Shown one piece after another: positions 11,305 to 22,786 of a stretch of 64,000 nt of DNA. Origin of the DNA: Gliomastix tumulicola. Its lineage: Eukaryota > Ascomycota > Sordariomycetes > Hypocreales > Bionectriaceae. Each line of letters starts with the position of its first letter. Position 1 is the stretch's first letter. The notes under the pieces were generated by a model. That model made no database searches. It had not been told where the DNA came from and saw only the letters and a program-made list of their open reading frames with translations. The stretch spans positions 3,968,001-4,032,000 of the forward strand of contig BCHX01000001.1 in NCBI GenBank assembly GCA_001599755.1. Direction: 5' to 3'. The translations under genes and the position numbers were made by a program.

Positions 11305-14300
11305 TAGTGTGTGTCAAAGCCGTCGCTTGTTGCGAAATGAAGATGTGCAGATAATTCAAATCGTGCCGTGTCTGCATGAGAGCCACCTCGGTAAGACGCA
11401 CGAAGAAAAAAAAAATTGCTTTTTTTTTACGACTCCCTCGAATCTCTACCAATCATGTCCAATCGGTCGAGGCGTATTTCTCGCAAGTTCGAACGAGAGC
11501 CGTCAGACCAGCCGACCGTGGGACAAAGGAAATGCGACCTGTCGTCTTGTGAGTGAGCAGTGCCCTCCGCCCCGGGGATATTATTATCACCACCCTGATG
11601 CGTGCGCACTTCATGTATGCCCATATGAGTAAGCCTGTCATCGCTCACCGGCTCGTTCGATATTAATATTGGCTGGGCCATTGTCTTATTATCAACCCAC
11701 AAAATCAGCAATTGCCGGCGCGGCCCATCACAGATGTGGGCGTGTCAAAGTGTCAGACGACGGTGAGAGGGGCTGGCTGGCTGCCTTGAGCAAGCAAATG
11801 GAAAGAAGAAGAAAAATGTGTCACGTCGGCGCATCTTACTGGCCGGATAACAAGAGCATACCTACTTAGGCAAGCTGAAGCCATTCACATGCCGTCATAG
11901 TGCTTTCCCAGGCTTGAGCAACTCTGCGACTGCCGTAGTTTATTACCAACGCAACAATGCATAGGGTAGGCTGGGCTGTCGACTGGCTTGGCAGTGGTCT
12001 AGCGTGAACTCTACTGCAAGTACCTCCCCCATACGAATTTCCCCTCGTTCATTGCCCCTTCCGCGCCATTCGTTGTCACTCGTCACTCGACTTCAGCTTC
12101 CAGGTTGCTGATATCGGCATGCTTGTTGCATCACACTCCGTCACAGCTCGTGAATAGCTGCATGAATGCATGACGCTATGCCTCCCGAGGCCTAGTCCGG
12201 CCGCGCTAACGAGCCATTGCTGTCTGGATGAGGTGACTCTGGCTGGAATGTGTCCGGTCCTCAACTCCTCATACCACTGACCACATGGCACTTGGCCCCT
12301 CCTTCCCCACAGTGACGTTGATCGACAGACGCCTGCCGCGCTGATAAGTACAGCTACACAGTAGCAGTGTGAGCCACACTGTACGCTCGCACTGACCCCT
12401 GCCCACCAGACACCCAGTCCAAGGTCCAATCATGCTTGGCATCATCATCGTCATCATTTGGCAGCGCACGCAACACTTGCCGTCCTGCGTTTGCTCGCCC
12501 CTCTGTCCAGACTAACAGATCGACTAACCCAGTGGTGCGTCTGTTCAGCTACCAGCGTTACATCGTCACATGCTCGGGGTTCCTACTCGAGTCAATTGCA
12601 GCATGCCTGTCCCACGTCCGATAGCAAATGAAGATGAAACAGGCGCGCGAGAGCCGGATCACACTCTACCGGTCGTCGTCTAATAATAGGACGGGAAATT
12701 GATCTCAGGCCGCTTCAGCTGAGCTTCTCTGTCGTCACTGCCGACGCTTATTCCCTCTGTCGCTGCGTACGCGTAATGGCCAGCAAGAATACGTTGGTTC
12801 TAGCATGCCCTGGAGTTTGCAGCACTTGGTACTGCCCGCAGGCAATTGAGCCGCTGGTGCACCTGATTGCTGGAACCAGGAACCATCTCCAATATTTCCT
12901 CAACGATCAGCACCCAAGACCGACACACGCTTCCCCAGGAAATCCTTCATCGGCCACCAAAATCCAAGCACACGTGGTGTGGGCATCAGGATTGCATTGC
13001 GGCTTAGGTACCTTGACACGGACCATCAAACTTGTCACCAAAACAGCGGTCGCAGTGCACCCCAAGGATCTGACATTGCTTGTCAGTCATGGAGTCCCAA
13101 CGTCTCCCGAAGGACTGCCGACCCGCGCGTGGCAACCGAAGCCCTGACAAGAGACGACCTCGTGCATGCTGAAACAATGTTTCAATTCCGCACGAGCTCT
13201 CAATCACACAATTGTGGCTTGGGGATTTGCATGCACGATGCCTATTGTGGCAAGAGAGGCTTGCCTGCTGGCGGTAACGTTATGTTCCTTTCGGTCCCGG
13301 AACCCCCTGCGAAAATCCCCCGAAGCCCGTCGTTATGACCGACCGCCACTACAGCCTCCGTCGCTTCCATACTAATTATACAGCCCATGCCCGGCGTTTC
13401 ACCTGCTGGAGCAAAGTCGTTTACCCACTGGGCTTGACGGCTGCCCCCACGATAGCCCCCAATCAATTACACTCAGAATGCCCGGCAGGGACAAGGGCTC
13501 AACAAACCAACTTGCTCTTATCTCGTCGCAAGCCAACCTGCATTGATGGACCACTTAGTCATGCCTAAGAACGGCCAGACGACGCCAAGTCGGCTACACC
13601 TAGCAAGGCTTGTCCTGGGACGGCTCATGGATAGCCAGCTCAGCGAGTCACGATGATCTGCTGCCACTTCCTTTGTCAGTCATGACCCCTCGGTTGTGGC
13701 TGTCGCTTGACCAGGGTCGCCTTACCCTGCCAGCTCCCTTGTTGGACCTTTTGAGTTTGTTTCCAGAGTCCAGGCTTTTCAGCTCCATGTCCAATCCCCC
13801 GACCCTGACCTTGGGACGAACCCTTTTCCGCTCGACCAAATTTCTGAACGCACGCCCAGGCCACTGACGAGAAAGAGGCTAAGGACGCCAGCTCTGCGCC
13901 GCACTGGCTATTATAGCCCTTGTTGGGTGGCTTGTGTTAGTCGCGATGAGTGCATACGCACAGGTGCAGGACGGACACCGAGCCTGCTGCAAGTCTGCCC
14001 GGTTTCGTCCATGCGCCGTTGCTTACTCTGCTTCTCTAGTACGAAAAGCGCGGACATGTTGCGCCATTGGGAGATTTGAGTGGTGGATGCGCCAGCAGAC
14101 AATCGCCCGGAGAATCGACTATAAGCAAGGATACACATCCTTAGGCTTCTGCCACTGATCAGACCGTTGGGGGTGGACGGCTGAAGCGTTGACACGAATC
14201 TTGGAGCTTGGAGATCAACCACAGGGGTCGGTATAATCGGGCACTCGGCGACCGCCCTGGCTGATGTCCGAGACTTGAAGTGAGTCCATGAGTCCTAATG

Positions 14301-15226
14301 CTCCTCCTTACCAACTGCCGCGTCTTGGTGAGCCTCGTCGACGCACCAAGAGATATGCTAGCTCATAACAGCGCAGCAGGTCGGGTGTGACATGAGGGCC
14401 ACCAGTCAGCACACCCGGACCAACCACACAAAACTCAGAACGGAAATGCGACTATCTGTGTATGCACGTAGATGTGTGCTGTGACCATACAATGACGTGC
14501 CGGCCTGCATGAGGACGGCATGTGAGAACGGCCAACAGCAGTCTCAGATGAGCGAGTCCGGTATCGTCTACGACCCGTCTCCTACTGCCGTCTTGCCTCG
14601 ACCTAGGCCTGTAGTAGCTTCTCGCCCCTCGAGCGATTCGCCTTGATTTATCAGGACCGAAGGCAAATTTATCAGCGACGCAGTTCTTGCCACCACGAGG
14701 GGCGAGACCTGTCTGACATTAAAATAGCAGCCTGCCGTGATAACCACGGATTGGCTGCTATGTCCTGTAACTCCTGTTCAGCCATTCAGGGTTTTCTCCC
14801 TTCCTCCTACGATACAGGAACTTCAGGAGCCTCTAGGGTGGGCTATGCAACGGCTGTCGGCAGATCCTGGGCATCGACTCTGTTTTACAGACGGGCTGTG
14901 TCTCGACTCTATCACTCGACGACCAATCCAGAGCTCGATGAGACGCACGGACGAAGTACATGTGATGGGTACATGTGCCTCCGTATATGCGCGTGCATAC
15001 GTGTGCGTCTCAGGCCTGTCCTTGCCTGCGATGGCCAAAGGTCTCATTCGAGGGTCTCTCTCATATGGCCGGCGAGAACGGAGAAGATGGACATGTCTCG
15101 CGGGTCATAGATGGCGGAATGCAAGGATGATCGTTTGATGACGATGGGTCCATGGCAGGTCTTTGCTGGCCGTCCTTGTCTTCGTCCGTCTCGGTTCTCT
15201 TGCTCCCCTTCCTTGGCCTCGAGACT

Positions 15227-15248
15227 GGGGGGGAGGGGAGGGGGGGGA
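15227..15248 (+). other. G-quadruplex-type G-tract
   Basis: Three G-runs of seven, four and seven bases separated by single A. The long runs can each supply two tetrad strands. Confidence 0.5.
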
Positions 15249-18200
15249 AGGACCAACAGGGTCTCAATGTCAAGCTTGTCAGTCTATTGGGATATTGATT
15301 CGTTTGTCTCGGCAATCGTGCTCTGCTCTCATCCCAATACTCTCTCCGAGGAATTCATCCTTTGTCACTAATAAACTTGAATACTAGGACACGTGGAGGA
15401 GGATCGAACGCCCTGAGCCTCCCCTCTCTGCTCCTGATCGAGCATGCCCCGGATCCCAACTGGCCCCGCTGCTCCTCCGTGATGGACAGTACCGTCCCAG
15501 GCAGTGGACACATCCATCCGCCCTCCCACCCTCTGTGTGCTGTCCGAGTCTGACGGGCGCTTCATGGTGTGCTCCGGCATTCCGCTCCGCGGGGGATAGA
15601 GTCGAGAGCGACTCCCGCGAAGCCTCCAAGCCAAGGGCGCATTCCAAGGAACAGAATGGAGGGGTGGGCAAGGGACCTGATGGTGTGCAGGTACGGCTCA
15701 CGGGAGGTGTCATATTTCCGCCCTTTCGTTTTTGTCGCCCTGATGGTAAGTCAGCAGGTCCGTGTCAATATGCTACGCCGCTGGTCAGGTTGGTCACGCA
15801 GACACGAATGGGTGTGAGCGAGAGTGGGAGAGGGCTGCCCGGAGCGCCGGACAAGCTATACGAAGAGAAGCGCCTGCATGTGCTGAAGATTGTCGAGAAT
15901 CACGCATGGCACCCAAAGGAGAAAAAGAGTGGGAGGGGCCCAGCGGGTGTGTCTAGACAAGGACGGGCCGGAACGCGATGATGGGCATGGCGGGCATGGC
16001 GGGCATGGGCTGGCATGACAGTGCGGCAGAGCATGCGGCGGCGTGGCGTGGGCATCTTATCCATCCCTCCAACAAGCAGCGCTATGCTACGCTACGCTAA
16101 CTAAGCAGCTGCTAGCAACAGCAACAGCAGATGGAACAAGCAACGACAAACTGCAACGGTCCGTCTAGATTTCTCGACTTCACCTGCCGGGTCTTGCTGG
16201 GAATGCTTTGCTAGTTCATGACAAACGAGACAAAAGTCCATCGGGACTGGACCGTTTTTTTTGTTTTTTTTTGCACTCCCCCATTACATCCCTGGCTCAC
16301 CCTGCCCCCCTCCAGTCCCTCTTTATCCCTCTTTTTTCCTGCACTCTTCTTTCTGATAGCGGTTGCTGTTTTCGCCTTGGTGTGTAAGGTCTTATCAAAG
16401 AGGCCAGGGCGGGGTTGAGGTTGACGCCGGAGCTTCCACGGTTGAGACGGGCAAATCAGGGATCGTCGAGTTGACTTGTTGGCACAGCAGCCTCAGTCTG
16501 ACACGCATGTGTAGGTACAGATGGGACAGCGATGTTCGGAGACTGAGTGCCCGCAGAACGATGATCTTTCCTCCCCATCCCACCCCTCCTCCATTACCTC
16601 TTGCGCCTAATAAGTTGCTCGATCCAGGCCGGGCAGGACCAGGGAGCACCGGGACTTGGTGGCAAACCATTCTCGACTGCATTGCATGTTTTATTGGCTC
16701 GATGAGGCTTACCGAGTATGGATGCATGCGTGTTGCGTGCTGACGGAGCGCCCTCCGTCTGGCGAGAATGCAAGACGGAGAGACGGAGGGAGCAGTTAGC
16801 ATGCGTGCGTGCCACGATCCCCGTTACCCAGAAAGCTGGCTGCTGGGACCTTGGTCTTGGTCGCACAAGATTCCTGCTCCCCCAGAGTTCCTGCACTTCT
16901 CCTCCCTTTCTGCCTGCTCTAGGTCATCGCGCAGACGCAAGGCTCGGTGGTGGTGGAGGAGGAGGAGGAGGAGTAGGAGGAGTAGGAGAAAACATGGCAT
17001 GGTAGTGCTGGGGATGAATCAGCACACCCTTCCCGAGACGGGGAAGGGCACACGGACGGGGACCTTGCTGCAGACACGGCACAGAGGGTGCCACGAATCA
17101 CACGCCAATGCATGATGCATGCCTGAGGTATGGTTGTATGGACGAACAGTAGGGTAAGTGGGTGTATGTATCTCTGCATGCGCGGTCGTGCATGTGCCTG
17201 CAGGTCTTGGTATGAAGGTGTGCGTGTGTGCGTGTGAGTGTGTGTGTGTGTGCGTGTGCAGTCCAAGGTGGACGCAACATATTAGAGTGCATATGTATCT
17301 GCGTGTATGGAGATGCGATGGAGGACAAGCCCACCTCGGGCAGAACTAGAGACTAGACCTGGAGCTAGACGAAGAGCCAGGCCAGTTGGCAGATGCACTC
17401 ACAGATTCGGAATGTGAGCACTGAGCAGAGCCGGAGCAGAAGGCGAAAGACACGAGCACGGCACGGCAAAGCACAGCAAAGGCACCACTTAGACCGGCCA
17501 GCACAGACAGCATAGCAACAGTAGCCCAAGACGGCCCCGCCCCAACCAAGTTTCCCGTCGACAGCAACAAGTCCCAAGTCCCAATCCAACCCTCCGGGCT
17601 TCCGATGGGCCTTTGGTCGGGTGCACGGTCAAGTCAGGACAAGTTGAACAAGTCAGGCTCGACCTTCGGCTAGACAGACAGAGAGGCGAGAGCCTACCCT
17701 CCACGACAAGCGAGCAAGCGAGGCCGCGAGTGATTTGTGATGGCCAGTTGTGGAGGGGGCTGTTTCTTAGTTGTCATTTGTTATGGGGAACCTGACCTGC
17801 GGTGCTACGGCAAGTTGCTTGCTGGACGGGACTTTTGGCATGTTGACGATGAGATCGATCAGGTTCTCGTGCTGCCCTCTGACCTCACTGTGCTTCTGTT
17901 GGCCTTGCCTTGTTGCATCTGCACAGCCTGGCCGGGTATGATTCTCCCCGTCTCTGTCTCTCTGTCTCTCTCCCTCTCTCCCTCTCTTTCCCCACCACCT
18001 TTCTCTGTCTTTTCTTCTTCGTGTCTCGCTCTGCTTCGACGCCTCTCAGCATCCACGTCGTCAGAGGCTGCTCACTGCATCGGGCTGAGTGGCCAATTGG
18101 CGACCGTCGAGGCAGCCGAGGGGTCCGAGAGATGCTTTTCGTGCTCTTTTCGTGTTGTTGGTTTTTCCCTCCTCTCCCCCCCTAACCCCTGGCACACCAC

Positions 18201-18451
18201 CACCGGCATATGCTAGCTTCGCCGGCTTACTCTTTTCTCCCATTCCATGTGTCTTTCTTGTTCTTCTTCTTCTGCGCATCTTTCCCTCTCGGGTTCGGGC
18301 CATCTGGGTCTCGTCTGTCTCGCCATTGACTTCCTTGGCCTTTGTGTGTGTGTGTGTTTTGGGTTATGGGGTCAAAACTAACTAGAGGCAGATTTTTTGA
18401 TGGCTCGGCTAGAACGACAGGGAACAGACGTGGGGAACGAACGCAAGCGAA

Positions 18452-18470
18452 GTGACTGACTGACTGACTG
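18452..18470. repeat. GACT tetranucleotide repeat
   Basis: Four TGAC/GACT units in the gene desert. Confidence 0.8.
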
Positions 18471-19426
18471 GCAATCAAAATTGACTGATGATGAGGTTTC
18501 GATGCGGGCGTTTCTGTCGTCGAGAGAGAGCATCGGTAGTCGACAAATCACCCAGCAACTCCGTCCCATGCATGCCATGGCCCATGGCCGGTCCATAGGA
18601 TGGAGCAATGGTAATAATGACGGGCGACCAGGGGGAGTACGTAAGGCGAGGGCAGAGGGGGTGTGTGTGTGTGTGAGCTCTCTCTGTCTGTGCCCACTTT
18701 CTGGCGTCTGCGGGCGTTTGTCGTCGGCTGCCTAGAGTGCGGCTTTGTGTGTGGTCTTTGCTTCCCTGGCCGTGCGGCTTTCACAACAATTGCCCTTCGT
18801 TTTCGGAGCTCTACCAGAAGGGAACGGGAGGGGGGCCAAAGCCCACAGTGGCCGCGACAGTGACGGTCACTTCGGATACGTGCCCTTTCGCCCAGACGAC
18901 AAGCCAGGACAAGGACGGGCGTGCGGCGGCCCCGGAGATGGGAGGAGAAAGAAGGGGTTGACAAGGGGGTGTGGTGTGAGAGAGAGTGTGTGTGAGTGTG
19001 TGTGTGTGCGAGTGCGAACTGTGAATGGCCGGACAGCGGGCGAGAGATGCAGATGCAGATGCTCGGCAAGCAGGGGGGGTGTGTGCGTGTGTGTGTGTGT
19101 GGTCTCTCCTCTTTGCTGGCAGTGAAGCCTGCCTGGTCTGTCTCTCTGTTGACTGACTGACTTGCTTGCTGCTGGTGCTGCTTGCTTATGCCGCCGCGGG
19201 GCTAAAGCAGGCCCGGGGCCAGGCCAGGCCAGGGCCAGGCTGGGCTGGGGGTGGTTTTGGTTTCTGGCCCTTTCCATCCACCCCTGGAATTAAGAGAAGA
19301 GCAGCGACGGACGGGCAGCTCTTCCAACCGACAGCAACAGCGAGAGCCTGCCGGCCTGAGGTGCATGCATATTGCTCCCTGTCTGGTCCCAGGTGCAGGT
19401 GCTCCGTATTCGTACATTCCATTCTA

Positions 19427-19490
19427 CACGACGCACGCATGCACGCACGCACGCACGCACGATGCAACGCACGATGCACGATGCACGATG
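19427..19490. repeat. GCAC and GATGCAC repeats
   Basis: A run of GCAC units passes into several ACGATGC units. Simple sequence on both sides gives the long false frames around 19.2-20.2 kb. Confidence 0.8.
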
Positions 19491-20000
19491 CCAACTCAAA
19501 AGAACGCAGAGAGACGGAACCAGAAGCAGATCCCTTCCTGTCCGCCGTCTCTCTCTCTCCTTCTCTCTTCCGCGGGCGCAAGTGTGCAAGCCTCGCTCAG
19601 CACCCGTATCTCTGCCCCTCCCCCCGAACCGCGCCAAGGGCGTTCCTTAACTCATCATCCTAACGCCCGCCCGCCCGCCAGCCTGCCCTGCCCTCCAAGT
19701 GCGGAATGCCTCTTTTGCTTTGCTTTGCCTTTTTCGCGCCATCCACGCGCACCACACCTTGTCCATGTCCCTCGATGCCCGCAGTTCCCATCTGCTCCGG
19801 AGCGGCGCAGCAACTCGCAACGAGAGACAGAGATGGATAAGGGAGGAAAGGAAAAAAAGGGGGGAAGGGGGGGGGAGTGGGCGTGTGTGGACGATGTCCA
19901 GAACGGAGGTCCATGGGCCAATATCGTACTCGTAGCGAAGGCCGCTGCCGTGCTTGTTAATTTGCGTGGACATGTACCTCCGTCGAGGAGAAGAAGCAGA

Positions 20001-20047
20001 CACACGCCTCTCTGTCTCTCTCTCTGTCTCTCTCTCTCTCTCTCTGT
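20001..20047. repeat. CT-rich microsatellite
   Basis: A run of TCTC units with TGTC interruptions, about 1.8 kb upstream of the PKR1 start on the same strand. Confidence 0.8.
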
Positions 20048-21848
20048 GGTCTTCTCTGCACCGCCCCCCCCTCCTCCTCCCCTCTTCATCTGCAATGCTG
20101 CAGCCGTCGCGTGCGTCTTTCGCGAAGGGGCCATATCGACGACTTCCAGGGGGGGGGGGGACGGAAGAAACGTGGTATCCGTGCACCACGAAACGAAGAA
20201 AGCGTAGCCCATGGCACTTGTCATGCATGGAACCCAAAAACCCAAAACGCCTTTTTTTCCTTTCAAGGTCTCTCCCCCCCATGTCCCGTCCCAAGCCCGT
20301 CGTCCTGGCCCCCTCCCCTTCCTCAGTTTTCCCCAGGATCATGATCGCCAGAGGGCACTAGGCAGTCGCTGGTCTCTTTCTGTGTCTCTTCTGAATGTCC
20401 GAAGCTAGTCGCGACGTTTCCTCGGCCTTATTTCACGGGAATGGAGGGAGGGACAGTGCGTGCGTGCGCGCGCGCGTGCTCGTCTCTGCATGTGCGAGTC
20501 ATCCCATCCATCCTGATGATGAACGGGCGCTCATCCCTCTCCTTTCCTCCCTCCCCCCTCCCCCCGCCCCTCTTGCGCAAACGTCCTGGCGTGCCGGGAG
20601 TTGAGAGAGGGGGGCGTGCGTGTATGTGTGCGTGTGTGTATGTTTTTCTCCCTAGGAAGGGGGAAAGGAGGAGGGGGGTTTCGTTTTCGCTTGAGAGACG
20701 GGAACATGCACTCGTGGTACGTGGGCGGGCATAGGCGAGGTCACATATCGCGACGGACTTGACGGACTGAACTGACTGATTGAATGTGTGTCTGTGTGTC
20801 CCAGCGGCGGACTCGAGAGGAGAAGGGGTGTTTGGAGGTTTGTAAAGGTCAACGTTGTTGCCAACCCTTTTTCTCTCTCTCTCTCTCCCTTTCCCCCCCC
20901 CCTCCCTTTGGCCCCCAAAGACCAACGACGTTGTCCAAGACCATGACTGTCCTAGATGCCCAATCAGAATACTATATACGATTACTCAGATATCTCTAGC
21001 TCCGTTTTCCTGGGGGGGACATCATCAACGTGAGGTCCTTGAATAACGTTATCGAGGGGTTGGGAAAGGAGGGGATCGTGGAGGGGCAGCTTGGCTGTCG
21101 GTGTAGGGTAGGTAGGCAGATTGTGAGCGTGAGGTGAGGAGCCGGCCCGTCGATTTTGGAGTGCGGTGGTGTAGGTGGGATTTGATGTGGCGCGTGGGGC
21201 GGCAGAAGTCTACCTAATCCATGGATTGGATTGCTGTGGTGTGTCATTTTCGAAGCTGCGGCTGCCCCTCAATTTGGGGGCCAAAAACGACGTGACGTGG
21301 TGATATTTTACCCCGACGACGAAGAGAAAAAAAAAGAAGAAGAAAATTCCCCCGCCGCAGAAGGGGGGTTTCACAGCTATAGCATCGCGAAAGCTGCAGG
21401 TAGACCCTTTCATTCATCAGGCTCAACGACTCTGAACTGCCTCTCGCGACCGGTACCCGTCGAGTCGCGTCATACACCGACTCCAGGCGCGTCTCCAAGC
21501 CTCGAGAGATCTGTCCTCAGCGCAAACGAAGAGGACAGCTCGCCCACGTTGCAGAACAACCTGTCCACTTTGGCAGCGCAGACGAAAAGAGTCATCATCG
21601 ACGGGGCGCTCGACCCTTGAAATCAGGCAGCGAAACTCGGCATCGAGATACAAATAGAACGAACGACGAAAAGAGCTTGCGGCAGACAAGAGACGCCCCA
21701 AGCTATCTATCTACATACACAACGACAGCATACACAAGAAGAAACAACCTCCTTACCTCTCTTCTTCTTCCCCGAGAAGAATAAAAAAAACAAACAAGAA
21801 CAACCCCGACTGAAGACATAAAGTACTCCCTACCTACAAAAAACAACC

Positions 21849-22352
21849 ATGGCCTCCTTCCTCACCGACCTCTGGGAGTCCATCTTCACCCCGGGACCGA
21901 CCCCCTCCATCCTCGTCGCGACAAACGCCAGCTTCGCCGCCCTCCAGGTCCTCCTCCTCGCCCTCCTCGTGGCCACCTACAGCGTGCACTTCGTCGTGCT
22001 CTCCGTGCTCTGCGCGGGGCTCTGGGTGTCCATCAACTGGTTCGCCAAGGAGGTCCTCGCGGCGCAGGAGGAGCAGGCGCGGAAGAAAAAGGAGCTGGAG
22101 GGGACCGGCGGTGGCGGTGGTGCGTCGGGGAGCAAGCACGAGACGGAAGACAGCGATACAGAGGTGGAAGGGGTGCCAAAGTTGAGGAAGCCCAGGACGA
22201 CGGCGGCGGCGGCGGGGGGCGCCGAGGTGAGGGAGGTGATTGGGGAGTTGAAGCAGAGGGGGGCGCCGCCGACGACGGGGACGCAGTCGAGCGTGAGCAC
22301 GGAGGATGAGTGGGAGAAGGTGTCGGAGAATGAGCAGGAGAAGGACAAATAA
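21849..22352 (+). CDS. PKR1: Pkr1-type V-ATPase assembly factor
   Basis: A single exon of 167 residues begins MASFLTDLWESIFTPGPTP, the hallmark N-terminus of the fungal Pkr1 family, with an AACCATGG start context. Two adjacent hydrophobic segments at about residues 21-58 form a membrane hairpin. The rest is a charged, Gly/Ser-rich tail with many Glu and Lys. In yeast Pkr1 is an ER membrane protein that works with other factors to assemble the V0 sector of the vacuolar H+-ATPase; that role is transferred by homology. The tail makes this protein longer than the yeast one (122 residues), which is common in filamentous fungi. The gene lies tail-to-tail with the sugar symporter. The pyrimidine-rich sequence upstream is probably promoter and leader. 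Confidence 0.9.
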   Translation: MASFLTDLWESIFTPGPTPSILVATNASFAALQVLLLALLVATYSVHFVVLSVLCAGLWVSINWFAKEVLAAQEEQARKKKELEGTGGGGGASGSKHETEDSDTEVEGVPKLRKPRTTAAAAGGAEVREVIGELKQRGAPPTTGTQSSVSTEDEWEKVSENEQEKDK

Positions 22353-22786
22353 AGGGGCGAGTGTGTCTACTTGGCGCGAAGCCGCCTCGCCTGTCTTTGT
22401 GTGACTCGTTGGAGGATAAAAAAAAAGGGGGAAGGGAGCTGCGGAGGACGCCTTCGATACAGGAAACGAAGCAGCAGCAGTAGATATACCAGCCAGCGAC
22501 ACGATACCCCCCCCCACCCCGAACATTTCATTATCGACCGAGGCAGGCCTGCCTTCTGCTGGAGGATAGACATGCCGGTTCTTTTCTCTTCACACATGGA
22601 CTATATTTCTCCCTCAGTCTAGATCTTGATCTCTAAATAGGTTCCCGCTAAACAAATGCTGATGAATCTTCTCAAACGCCGCGCTGAGTGTTTGTGTGTT
22701 GTCTTAGAGTACAGAGATAAAGGGAAAAGACGCAAGCAAAAGGAAAGAAAATCAAAGAAAATCACGGTAAGTGTCGCTCCCTTCCG
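22353..22786. other. Convergent 3' flanks of PKR1 and the sugar symporter
   Basis: 434 bp with no coding frame of note. It must hold both 3' ends; A-rich stretches near 22417-22427 and 22730-22760 are the likely 3'-UTR parts. Confidence 0.6.

Larger units (their letters stand above)
3733..21848. other. 18-kb gene desert between the zinc-finger gene and PKR1
   Basis: Over 18,116 bp I see no open frame with a recognisable domain, a plausible exon chain or a protein-like composition. The longest frames (for example 318 codons at 19251-20207) are translations of simple repeats. GC content looks moderate and there is no obvious transposon or RIP-type AT block. The stretch carries many microsatellites, a perfect 20-bp palindrome at 4621-4640, a 10-bp hairpin at 9311-9339 and several four-run G-tracts. 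It would suit long upstream control regions, long 5' leaders or non-coding transcripts, but nothing in the sequence proves transcription. One N lies at 9525. Confidence 0.6.

Noticed and set aside
15380..15420. tRNA-like B box (GTTCGATCC on the minus strand)
   Set aside because: The arms around the T-loop do not pair and no A box or acceptor stem is present.
19251..20207. 318-codon frame in the gene desert
   Set aside because: Made of GCAC, CT and G-tract repeats; no domain and no plausible start context.
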